From assembly GCF_042678185.1 (NCBI RefSeq), contig NZ_JBHUDQ010000001.1: a stretch of 64,000 bases of DNA, one strand, 5' to 3'. The notes below the pieces were generated by a model. That model had not been told where the DNA came from and did not search any database. It was given only the letters and a program-made list of their open reading frames with translations. The position numbers and the translations under genes are program-made. This document shows, one piece after another, positions 40,544 to 47,856 of this stretch (position 1 is its first letter; every line of letters starts with the position of its first letter). Origin of the DNA: Ramlibacter ginsenosidimutans (GTDB lineage Bacteria; Pseudomonadota; Gammaproteobacteria; Burkholderiales; Burkholderiaceae_C).

Positions 40544-42336
40544 GCCAAGGCCGCGTCGGTGTCGAGCAGCACGCCGACGCCCGAGCGCGCGGTGCGCATC
40601 AGCGTGGCGGTCTCGGGGAACAGGCGCGCGAAGTAGAAGCGAGCCGTTTGCAGCTTGGCCTGGTAGAACGGGTCGGTGTTGCCGGCCTCGATCTGCTGCA
40701 GCGCGACCTGCGCCATGCGCGCCCAGAAGTAGCCGAACACGAGGTGGCCCAGCACGCGCAGGTAGTCCACCGCCGCGCCGCCCACTTCGTCCGGGTTCTG
40801 GAAGGCCTTGAAACCGATCTCGGTGGTGAACTTCGTGAGCTGGTCACCGAGGTAGGCGACCGGGTTGATGAACTCCGCCATCTTCTCGTTCACGCCTTCT
40901 TCTTCCACCAGTTGCGCGACCAGCTTGCCGAACTTCTTCAGCGTGGCGCCGTTGTTGCCCAGCACCTTGCGGCCCAGCAGGTCCAGCGACTGCACGGTGT
41001 TCGTGCCTTCGTAGATCATGTTGATCCGGTTGTCGCGCACGAACTGCTCCATCCCCCACTCCTGGATGTAGCCATGCCCGCCGAAGACCTGCATGCAGGC
41101 ATTGGTGGCGATGTGCCCGTTGTCGGTGAGGAAGGCCTTCACGATGGGCGTGAGCAGCGCGACGATCTCTTCGCTGTCCTTGCGCACCTTCTCGTCGGGG
41201 TGGTACAGCTCCTTGTCGAGCAGCATGGTGCAGTAGATGGCCACCGCGCGCCCGCCTTCCGCATACGCCTTGGCGGTCAGCAGCATCTTGCGCACGTCCG
41301 GGTGCACGATGATAGGATCGGCCGGCTTGTCCTTGGCCTTCGGCCCCGAGAGCGCGCGCATCTGCAGGCGCTCCTTCGCGTAGGCCAGCGCGTTCTGGTA
41401 CGCCACTTCGGTGAGGCCAAGCGACTGGTTGCCCACGCCCAGGCGCGCCGCATTCATCATCACGAACATCGCGGGCAGGCCCTTGTTCGGCTCGCCCACG
41501 AGCGTGCCGACGGCGCCATCCAGCACCAGCTGCGCCGTCGCATTGCCATGGATGCCCATCTTGTGCTCCAGGCCGCCGCAGTAGATGCCGTTGCGCTCGC
41601 CCAGCGAGCCGTCCGGCTTCACCTTGTATTTCGGGACGAGGAACAGCGAGATGCCCTTGCTGCCCTGCGGTGCGTCCGGCAGGCGCGCGAGCACCAGGTG
41701 GATGATGTTCTCCGCCATGTCGTGCTCGCCGGCGGAGATGAAGATCTTGTTGCCGGTGATCCTGTAGGTGCCGTCGGCCTGCGGTTCGGCCTTGGTGCGC
41801 AGCAGGCCCAGGTCGGTGCCGCAATGCGGCTCGGTCAGGCACATGGTGCCGGTCCATACGCCCGACACCAGTTTGGGCAGGAACAGCTTCTTCTGTTCGG
41901 GCGTGCCGTGCGCGTGCAGCGCCTCATACGCGCCGTGCGACAGGCCGGGATACATCGTCCACGCCTGGTTGGCGCTGTTGAGCATTTCGTAGAAGCACTG
42001 GTTCAGCACGAAGGGCAGGCCCTGGCCGCCGTACTCGGGGTCGCAGGAGAGCGCGGGCCAGCCGCCTTCCACGTACTTCGCATACGCTTCCTTGAAACCG
42101 GCCGGCGTGGTGACCTCGTGGGTCTCCTTGTTCAAGGTGCAGCCCTGCTCGTCACCGGTACGATTCAGCGGGAACACCACTTCCGAGGCGAACTTGCCGC
42201 CCTCTTCCAGCACGGCGTTGATCGTGTCGGCATCGACCTCCGCATGTTTCGGGATGTCCTTCAGCTGCTCGGTGACGCGGAACAGCTCGTGGATCACGAA
42301 CTGCATGTCGCGCAGGGGCGGGGTGTACTGGGGCAT
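40540..42336 (-). CDS. Long-chain acyl-CoA dehydrogenase (about 600-residue type)
   Basis: 598 residues from ATG at 42336 with AAGGAG upstream. This is the long acyl-CoA dehydrogenase form with a C-terminal extension: MQFVIHELFRVTEQLK, CDPEYGGQGLPFVLNQCFYEML, TGTMCLTEPHCGTDLGLLRTKAEP near residue 160, GNKIFISAGEHDM, and EGTNTVQSLDLLGRKVLG, with the C-terminal DUF-type helical domain after 470. It catalyses the first, FAD-dependent step of beta-oxidation and probably feeds ETF. First gene of the fad operon after the TetR gene. Confidence 0.92.
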   Translation of the reverse strand: MPQYTPPLRDMQFVIHELFRVTEQLKDIPKHAEVDADTINAVLEEGGKFASEVVFPLNRTGDEQGCTLNKETHEVTTPAGFKEAYAKYVEGGWPALSCDPEYGGQGLPFVLNQCFYEMLNSANQAWTMYPGLSHGAYEALHAHGTPEQKKLFLPKLVSGVWTGTMCLTEPHCGTDLGLLRTKAEPQADGTYRITGNKIFISAGEHDMAENIIHLVLARLPDAPQGSKGISLFLVPKYKVKPDGSLGERNGIYCGGLEHKMGIHGNATAQLVLDGAVGTLVGEPNKGLPAMFVMMNAARLGVGNQSLGLTEVAYQNALAYAKERLQMRALSGPKAKDKPADPIIVHPDVRKMLLTAKAYAEGGRAVAIYCTMLLDKELYHPDEKVRKDSEEIVALLTPIVKAFLTDNGHIATNACMQVFGGHGYIQEWGMEQFVRDNRINMIYEGTNTVQSLDLLGRKVLGNNGATLKKFGKLVAQLVEEEGVNEKMAEFINPVAYLGDQLTKFTTEIGFKAFQNPDEVGGAAVDYLRVLGHLVFGYFWARMAQVALQQIEAGNTDPFYQAKLQTARFYFARLFPETATLMRTARSGVGVLLDTDAALA

Positions 42337-42340
42337 GGGA

Positions 42341-43027
42341 TTACTCCTTGGAACTCTTCGCCGCGCGGGCAGGCCTGGTCTTGGTGGTGGTGGCAGCGCC
42401 GTAATGCTGCAGGATGTGCTCGAAGCCCGCATTGGCACGGGCGATGGAGCCGGGGTTCTTCAGGAAGCGCGCCTCGTAGTGCAGCGCGAGGATGAGGCCG
42501 TGGATCTCGAAGAGCATCTGCTCTTCGTCGGTGGCGGCATCGAGGTGCCCTTCCTCCTTGGCCATGGCAATCGCGCGCTTCATCGCGTCGTGCCAGGTCT
42601 GCACGGACGAAGCGAGCGCGTCGCGCACGGGCCCGGGACGGTCGTCGAATTCCACGGCGCCGCTGATGTAGATGCAGCCGGAGTCGATCTCCACCGATGT
42701 GCGCTGCATCCAGTGCGCGAACATCGCGCGCAGGCGCGGCAGGCCGCGCGGCTCGCCCAGCGAGGGATAGAACACCTCCTGCTCGAAGCGCTGGTGGTAC
42801 TCGCGCACCACCGAGATCTGCATCTCCTCGCGCGAGCCGAAGTGGGCGAAGACGCCCGACTTCGACATCTGCGTAACTTCCGCGAGGGCGCCGATGGACA
42901 GGCCTTCGAGCCCGATCTGGGTGGCGAGGCCCAGCGCGGCGTCGACGATGGCCGCCTTGGTCTGCTGGCCCTTCTGCAAGGCCTTGCCCGCACGGGCGGG
43001 CTTCACGGGCAGGTCGGTGACGGACAT
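42341..43027 (-). CDS. TetR family regulator of the beta-oxidation operon
   Basis: 228 residues. Helix-turn-helix at about residues 25-65: AIVDAALGLATQIGLEGLSIGALAEVTQMSKSGVFAHFGSREEMQI. The C-terminal domain (TetR_C-like, with IDSGCIYISGAVEFDDRPGPVRDAL and a basic tail TKTRPARAAKSSKE) would bind an acyl-CoA. It sits 4 bases before the acyl-CoA dehydrogenase gene, same strand, and is the first gene of the operon, so it most likely represses it, in the way of PsrA/FadR-like TetR proteins. Confidence 0.87.
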   Translation of the reverse strand: MSVTDLPVKPARAGKALQKGQQTKAAIVDAALGLATQIGLEGLSIGALAEVTQMSKSGVFAHFGSREEMQISVVREYHQRFEQEVFYPSLGEPRGLPRLRAMFAHWMQRTSVEIDSGCIYISGAVEFDDRPGPVRDALASSVQTWHDAMKRAIAMAKEEGHLDAATDEEQMLFEIHGLILALHYEARFLKNPGSIARANAGFEHILQHYGAATTTKTRPARAAKSSKE

Positions 43028-43040
43028 GGCTTGGGAATTG

Positions 43041-43060
43041 AAAAACGAACGATCGTGCTA
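43041..43060. promoter_or_regulatory. Candidate TetR operator ahead of the beta-oxidation operon
   Basis: ACGATCGT (43049-43056) is a perfect 8-bp palindrome inside AACGATCGTG, in an AT-richer stretch between the divergent TetR and methyltransferase genes; it lies 14 to 33 bases upstream of the TetR start, a good position for repression. Confidence 0.4.
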
Positions 43061-43262
43061 TTTTGCCCGAAATCCGGTCGGATGCGGAAGGCAGGCGGCG
43101 ACTGCAGGCAATCCAGGCCGGCCGAATGCTTTCCCCGGTGTCTTCTCCAGGGCGCCGCGTACCTGCGAGGCCGCGCAGCAGATCGTCGCATCGGATACAT
43201 GTCCATACACATCGCAACCGGCCGGGGCGTAGCGTCTGGACAGGCCAACCGGGGGAAGAGGC

Positions 43263-44267
43263 ATGAGAGCGGCGCTCAGATCCATCGTCAACCACCGGTG
43301 GTTCCAGTCCACGTTTGCGCGGAACCGCGGAGTGATCGACTGGCTGTTCTCGTATTCCATCATTCCCGCGGCGTACCTGCTGCTGGCCTATCGGCGCCTG
43401 GGTGCCGGCGACCTGCCCCGGACCACCACACGCCTGAGAGACATCGGCGTGTTCCCGATCCGCAATCACTACTACGAGCCGCTGTTCGACCATCGGCAGC
43501 TGGCTGCGCCGTCGCAGGAGGGTCGCCGCCTGCCGGGGCTGGACCTGAACGTGCCCGGCCAGCTCGCCTTCCTGCAGCAGCTTCGCTGCGCCGACGAACT
43601 GCGGGCACTGCGCCTGCAGGAACCCGGCGACGGCGTCGCTTCGTTCTGCATCGTGAACGACACCTTTCCTTCGGGCGACGCCGATTTCCTGTACCAGTTC
43701 CTGCGGCAGGTGAAGCCGGCGAAGGTGGTGGAAGTGGGGAGCGGCAACTCCACGAAGCTGGCCCGCCTCGCGCTGCAGAAGAACCAGGCCGAAACCGGGC
43801 AGGCTGCTCAACACATCTGCATCGAGCCTTACGAGCAGCCCTGGCTGGAGCAGCTGGAGGGCGTAAAGGTCGTGCGCAAGCGCGTGGAGGACTGCGGCAT
43901 CGACTGGGCTTCCGAACTGAACGCCGGAGATCTCCTGTTCATCGACTCGTCCCACGTGATCCGGCCCCAGGGCGACGTGGTGACCGAGTACCTGGAGATC
44001 CTGCCGCTGCTCCAACCCGGCGTGTACGTCCACATCCACGACATCTTCACCCCCAGGGATTACCTGCCGTACTGGCTCGCGCAGCACGTGAGGTTCTGGA
44101 ACGAGCAGTACCTGCTCGAGGCGCTGCTGACAAACACGACGCGCTACCAGGTCGTCGCCGCACTCAATTACCTGACGCACAACCACTACGAAGAGATGAG
44201 CCGGGTGTGCCCCTACTTGACACCCGAGCACGAGCCCAGCTCGTTCTACTTCCGCGTCGCTGCCTGA
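43263..44267 (+). CDS. Class I SAM-dependent methyltransferase-like protein
   Basis: 334 residues. An N-terminal region of about 130 residues (with one hydrophobic stretch SYSIIPAAYLLLAYR, about 30-45) precedes a Rossmann-type domain: KPAKVVEVGSGNSTKLARLAL near residue 155 is motif I, CIEPYEQPWLEQLEG motif II, and GDLLFIDSSHVIRPQGDVVTEYLEILPLLQPGVYVHIHDIFTP contains motifs III-IV. It belongs to the Methyltransf_24 group of small-molecule or sugar methyltransferases. No operon partner; a remnant of another gene follows directly. Confidence 0.82.
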   Translation: MRAALRSIVNHRWFQSTFARNRGVIDWLFSYSIIPAAYLLLAYRRLGAGDLPRTTTRLRDIGVFPIRNHYYEPLFDHRQLAAPSQEGRRLPGLDLNVPGQLAFLQQLRCADELRALRLQEPGDGVASFCIVNDTFPSGDADFLYQFLRQVKPAKVVEVGSGNSTKLARLALQKNQAETGQAAQHICIEPYEQPWLEQLEGVKVVRKRVEDCGIDWASELNAGDLLFIDSSHVIRPQGDVVTEYLEILPLLQPGVYVHIHDIFTPRDYLPYWLAQHVRFWNEQYLLEALLTNTTRYQVVAALNYLTHNHYEEMSRVCPYLTPEHEPSSFYFRVAA

Positions 44268-44280
44268 AGCCGCATCCGGC

Positions 44281-44500
44281 GCAGCACGCTTGCGCGGCCG
44301 CGGCTGGCACGTGCAGTGGTACGTGGCGCCCGCGGTGCTCCCGCCGCTCGCGGGATGGCAGCAGGAGTGTCGCGTGCCCTTCGTGCTCGACCACCTGGCC
44401 GGGATGACAGCGGCGCACGCGCAGGACGACGGTCACGCGCTCGCTGGGCGATGCGGCGGCGCGCGCGGTGCGGCAGGCCGGGGCGCGGCTGTACGCCTGA
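44281..44500 (+). pseudogene. Amidohydrolase-like fragment with a frame break
   Basis: The frame around 44281-44405 gives LRGRGWHVQWYVAP, LPPLAGWQQECRVPFVLDHLAGMT, a good match to the inner barrel strands of Amidohydrolase_2 (for example 2-pyrone-4,6-dicarboxylate lactonase-like enzymes: WHVQ...FDHLGG). Beyond it homology moves to another frame that ends SLGDAAARAVRQAGARLYA before a stop at 44498. Both the N-terminal metal-binding half and most of the middle are missing. The segment fills the space between the methyltransferase and the FAH gene. Confidence 0.5.
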
Positions 44501-44558
44501 CTCGCGCCGCCGGCGCGCGTCCGGGCGGCCGATACCCCGGCGGGCAAACCTGCGCGGC

Positions 44559-45410
44559 TCAGGACGCCTTGTACGGCACGATCAGCTGGCGCTGCTCGCC
44601 CAGGCCGTCGATGCCCAGCGTCATGACGTCGCCCTTCTTCAGGAACTTCGGCGGCTTCATTCCCAGGCCCACGCCGGGCGGCGTGCCGGTGGTGATCACG
44701 TCGCCGGGCTCCAGCGTCATGAAGTGGCTGCAGTAGCTCACGAGCTTGGCGCAGTTGAAGATCATCGTCTTCGTGTTACCGGTCTGCATGCGCTCGCCGT
44801 TGACGTCCAGCCACATGCCCAGGCGCTGCACGTTCGGGACTTCGTCGGCGGTCACGAGCCACGGGCCGATCGGGCCGAAGGTGTCGCAGCCCTTGCCCTT
44901 GTCCCATTGCGAGCCGCGCTCCAGCTGGAACTCGCGCTCGCTCACGTCGTTCACCACGGTGTACCCGGCCACGTGCGCGAGCGCCTTGGTGGTCGGCACA
45001 TAGCGGGCGGTGGTGCCGATGACGATGCCCAGCTCCACTTCCCAGTCGGTCTTGACGGAGCCGCGCGGCAGCATCACCGGATCGTTCGCGCCCTGGATGC
45101 AGCTGGTCGCCTTCATGAAGACGATCGGCTCCTTCGGGATGGGCATGTTCGATTCGGCAGCGTGGTCCGAATAGTTCAGGCCGATGGCGATGAACTTGGG
45201 CACGTGCGCGATCGGGCAGCCGAAGCGCGGGTTGCCGCGCACCAGCGGCAGCTTGGCGACGTTCGCCTTGCGGATGCGCGCGAGGCCCACCGAGCCGAGC
45301 TGGGCCGGGCCGATGTCGGGCACCACGCTGCTCAGGTCGCGCAGCTTGCCGTCAGCGTCGATCAGGCCCGGTTTTTCCTTGCCGGGGTTGCCATAGCGAA
45401 CCAGTTTCAT
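44559..45410 (-). CDS. Fumarylacetoacetate hydrolase family protein
   Basis: 283 residues from ATG at 45410. Catalytic FAH domain from about residue 70: FIAIGLNYSDHAAESNMPIPKEPIVFMKATSCIQG, DWEVELGIVIG with metal-binding glutamates, YTVVNDVSEREFQLERGSQWDKGKGCDTFGPIGPWL, and FMTLEPGDVITTGTPPGVGLGMKPPKFLKKGD. The family cleaves C-C bonds in 2,4-diketo acids; in non-phosphorylated L-fucose/L-rhamnose routes such an enzyme splits 2,4-didehydro-3-deoxy sugar acids to pyruvate and lactate. The two SDR genes directly upstream make a sugar-acid role the most likely. Confidence 0.87.
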   Translation of the reverse strand: MKLVRYGNPGKEKPGLIDADGKLRDLSSVVPDIGPAQLGSVGLARIRKANVAKLPLVRGNPRFGCPIAHVPKFIAIGLNYSDHAAESNMPIPKEPIVFMKATSCIQGANDPVMLPRGSVKTDWEVELGIVIGTTARYVPTTKALAHVAGYTVVNDVSEREFQLERGSQWDKGKGCDTFGPIGPWLVTADEVPNVQRLGMWLDVNGERMQTGNTKTMIFNCAKLVSYCSHFMTLEPGDVITTGTPPGVGLGMKPPKFLKKGDVMTLGIDGLGEQRQLIVPYKAS

Positions 45411-45435
45411 TCTTCTTTCCTCGTTGTTGGGGGAT

Positions 45436-46182
45436 CTAGTAAGTCGAGCGGCCACCGGAGAGGTCGAACACCGCGCCGGTGGAGAAGGAGCAGTCCTCGG
45501 TGCAGAGCCAGCCGACCAGAGCCGCGATTTCCTCGGGCGTGCCGAAGCGGCCCATGGGGATCTTGGAGAGCATGAACTGGATGTGCGCCTCGGTCATCTG
45601 GTCGAAGATCGCCGTCTTCACGGCCGCCGGAGTCACGCAGTTCACGCGCACCTCGGTGTCGGCGAGCTCCTTGCCCAGCGACTTGGTCAGCGCGATGACG
45701 GCGGCCTTGCTCGCACTGTACGCGCTCGCATTGGGGTTGCCGTCCTTGCCGGCCACCGACGCGATGTTGACGATGCGGCCGTAGCCGGCCTGCCGCATCA
45801 CGGGCACCACCTCGCGGCAGCAGAGGAACAGGCCCGTGAGATTCACCTCGATCACCTGGCGCCAGGCATCGACCGGGTACTCCCACAGCTTCGTGTTCGG
45901 GCCGGTGATGCCCGCGCTGTTCACGAGCGCATCCACGCGCTGGCTGCGCCGCACCGTGGATTGCAAGGCATCGCGCACCGAGGTCTCGTCGGTGACGTCC
46001 ACCTGCACGAAGCTGCAGCCTGCACCGAGCCGTTCGGCGGCGGTGCGGCCCGCGGCCAGGTCGCGGTCCCACACCGCCACGCTGCCGCCGGAAGCGACGA
46101 GCCGTTGCGCGATGGCGAAGCCCAGCCCCGTCGCACCGCCGGTGACGATGGCGTGGCGGCCCTGGAAGTCCAGCTGGTTCAT
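45436..46182 (-). CDS. SDR family oxidoreductase of the sugar-acid locus, second
   Basis: 248 residues; ATG at 46182 overlaps the upstream SDR stop. Standard short-chain dehydrogenase: TGGATGLGFAIAQRL near 15, VDVTDETSV, NSAGITGPN near 90, SVAGKDGNPNASAYSASKAAVIALTKSL with the complete S-Y-K triad near 140-158, and AVFDLSGGRSTY at the end. It would oxidise a hydroxyl of a 2-keto-3-deoxy sugar acid with NAD+, followed by FAH cleavage. Confidence 0.85.
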   Translation of the reverse strand: MNQLDFQGRHAIVTGGATGLGFAIAQRLVASGGSVAVWDRDLAAGRTAAERLGAGCSFVQVDVTDETSVRDALQSTVRRSQRVDALVNSAGITGPNTKLWEYPVDAWRQVIEVNLTGLFLCCREVVPVMRQAGYGRIVNIASVAGKDGNPNASAYSASKAAVIALTKSLGKELADTEVRVNCVTPAAVKTAIFDQMTEAHIQFMLSKIPMGRFGTPEEIAALVGWLCTEDCSFSTGAVFDLSGGRSTY

Positions 46183-46925
46183 ATCGTGATCCCTCCATCC
46201 ACCGCATAAGCCTGTCCGGTCACGAAGCGCGACTCCTCGCTGGCGAGGTAGACCACCAGCGGCGCGATCTCCTGCGCCGTGGCGAGGCGGCCCATGGGCT
46301 GGCGCGCGACGAACGCCTGGCGCGCCGCGTCCGGATCCGGGTTGGCGTTGATGCGGTCCTGCAGCGAGGGCGTGTCCACGGTGCCGGGACAGATCGCGTT
46401 GCAGCGGATGCCGTGCGCGACGTAGTCGGCGGCGACGCTCTTGGTCAGCCCGATCACCGCGGCCTTGGTCGTGCCGTAGATGAAGCGATTGGGCAGGCCC
46501 TTGATGCTGCTGCACACGCTGGCCATGTTGATGATGCTGCCGGCGCCCTGCCCGCCCTGGTTCTGCAGCATGCGCGGCAGCGCCGCCTGGATCGCCCAGA
46601 ACTGCGCGCGCACGTTGAGGTTGAGCGCGAAGTTCCACTCTTCATCAGTGGCCTGCAGGGCCGTGCCACTGTGCACGAAGCCCGCGCAATTGAACAGGAT
46701 GTCGATGGCGGGCATCTCGCCGATGACGCGCGCGATCGCCTGCTTGTCCAGCACGTCGAGCTGCACGCAGCGCACGTTGGCCACGCCTTCGTAGCTCTCC
46801 AGCAGGCGCGGGTTCACGTCGGTGGCCCACACCTGCGCGCCATCGGCGGCCAGGGCCAGCGCACTCGCGCGGCCGATGCCCTGGCCGGCGGCGGTGACCA
46901 GGGCGGTCTTGTTCTTCAGTCGCAC
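46179..46925 (-). CDS. SDR family oxidoreductase, 2-keto-3-deoxy-L-fuconate dehydrogenase-like
   Basis: 248 residues. TAAGQGIGRASALALAADGAQVWATDVNP near residue 12, NVRCVQLDVLD, FNCAGFVHSGTAL near 82, MASVCSSIKGLPNRFIYGTTKAAVIGLTKSVA with the Y-x-x-x-K pair near 150, and DTPSLQDRIN after it. This set of segments, notably RCVQLDV, SSIKG and DTPSL, recalls the DHRS6/2-keto-3-deoxy-L-fuconate dehydrogenase branch. It is the first gene of the minus-strand half of the divergent locus, starting about 190 bases from gntR. Confidence 0.85.
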   Translation of the reverse strand: MRLKNKTALVTAAGQGIGRASALALAADGAQVWATDVNPRLLESYEGVANVRCVQLDVLDKQAIARVIGEMPAIDILFNCAGFVHSGTALQATDEEWNFALNLNVRAQFWAIQAALPRMLQNQGGQGAGSIINMASVCSSIKGLPNRFIYGTTKAAVIGLTKSVAADYVAHGIRCNAICPGTVDTPSLQDRINANPDPDAARQAFVARQPMGRLATAQEIAPLVVYLASEESRFVTGQAYAVDGGITI

Positions 46926-46939
46926 TTCGTGCTCCTTCG

Positions 46940-46973
46940 TAGGGGCTAGAGCTTAGGGGCTAGGGACTAGGGG
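46940..46973 (-). repeat. Degenerate heptamer repeats, inverted relative to the gntR array
   Basis: On the minus strand this reads as CCCCTAG, TCCCTAG, CCCCTAAG, CTCTAG, CCCCTAC: about five degenerate copies of the same unit as at 47045-47107, on the other side of the intergenic region, 15 bases before the SDR start. Confidence 0.75.
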
Positions 46974-47012
46974 AACAACCGGATGCAAGCCAGCTGCGTC
47001 CGCCGCATCATA

Positions 47013-47035
47013 ATTGGCCTGACCACTTGGCCAAT
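47013..47035. promoter_or_regulatory. Candidate GntR operator in the divergent intergenic region
   Basis: ATTGGCC (47013-47019) and GGCCAAT (47029-47035) form perfect 7-bp arms around a 9-base centre that also contains TGACCA. Central position between the divergent transcripts suits a FadR-type repressor controlling both. Confidence 0.55.
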
Positions 47036-47044
47036 CCGGTCCGA

Positions 47045-47107
47045 CCCCTAGCCCCTAGCCCCTAGCCCCTAGCCCCTAGCCCCTAGCCCCTAGCCCCTAG
47101 CCCCTAG
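47045..47107 (+). repeat. Nine perfect CCCCTAG heptamers directly ahead of gntR
   Basis: Nine uninterrupted copies of CCCCTAG, followed by CCCCGCCCC and then the gntR ATG at 47117. The array ends 9 bases before the start codon, so no Shine-Dalgarno sequence is present there. Heptamer arrays are prone to slipped-strand length change. Confidence 0.95.
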
Positions 47108-47116
47108 CCCCGCCCC

Positions 47117-47842
47117 ATGCCCCTGCAGACCGTAGGATCCAGCCGCCTCTATCGCCAGATCGCCGAGCAGTTGCGCGGCCTGATCTCGGCCGGCGAGTTC
47201 GCGGTCGGCACCCGGCTGCCGGCGGAGCGGGACCTGGCGCGCGAGCTGGGCGTGAGCCGCCCCTCGGTGCGCGAGGCGCTGATCGCCCTCGAAGTCGAAG
47301 GCTGGGTGGAGGTGCGCACCGGCTCGGGCATCTACGTGCTGCCGGCGCAGCAGCGGCAGTCGCAGCGCCTGCCGGCAGCGCATGCGAACGACGGCAACGA
47401 CTGGGGCCCGCTGGAAGTGATGCGCGCCCGTGAACTGGTCGAAGCCGAAGTGGCGGCGCTGGCGGCGCGCAACGCGCGCAAGCCGCAGGTAGGCGCCATC
47501 GCCGCCGCGCTGGAGCGCATGCACGAAGACGTGGCCGCCGGCATCGCGCCCTCGGAGAGCGACGAGACCTTCCACGCGGCGATCGCCGACGCCTGCGGCA
47601 ACGAGGTGCTGTGCGATACGGTGCGCAAGTACTGGAGCACACGCCATGGGCCGCTGTTCGAGCGGCTCGGCGACCACTTCGAAACACCGGCCTCCTGGCG
47701 GACCGCGCTCGCCGAGCACGCCGCCGTCCTCGCGGCGATCCGCGTGCGCGACCCCGACGCCGCGCGCACGGCGATGCAGCAACACCTGAAGAAAGCCACG
47801 GGCCGGTACAGCGCGAGCTGGCGGCGCACGCGCCCGGCCTGA
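47117..47842 (+). CDS. GntR family regulator, FadR/FCD subgroup
   Basis: 241 residues. Winged helix at about 10-75: LYRQIAEQLRGLISAGEFAVGTRLPAERDLARELGVSRPSVREALIALEVEGWVEVRTGSGIYVL, a near-ideal GntR signature. The C-terminal helical FCD domain (about 95-230) contains MRARELVEAEVAALAARNARK, DETFHAAIADACGNEVL and FEHA-like HAAVLAAIRVRDPDAARTAMQQHL with the histidines that bind metal and an organic acid. It likely represses both halves of the divergent sugar-acid locus until the inducer acid binds. Its 5' region is unusual (heptamer array). 14 bases separate it from the UxaA-family gene. Confidence 0.9.
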   Translation: MPLQTVGSSRLYRQIAEQLRGLISAGEFAVGTRLPAERDLARELGVSRPSVREALIALEVEGWVEVRTGSGIYVLPAQQRQSQRLPAAHANDGNDWGPLEVMRARELVEAEVAALAARNARKPQVGAIAAALERMHEDVAAGIAPSESDETFHAAIADACGNEVLCDTVRKYWSTRHGPLFERLGDHFETPASWRTALAEHAAVLAAIRVRDPDAARTAMQQHLKKATGRYSASWRRTRPA

Positions 47843-47856
47843 ACCTGGAACCCCGC

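Noticed and set aside
47045..47107. The heptamer array as a CRISPR or minisatellite-coding region
   Set aside because: Units are 7 bp with no spacers and lie in a non-coding leader; neither CRISPR repeats nor a coding repeat fit.
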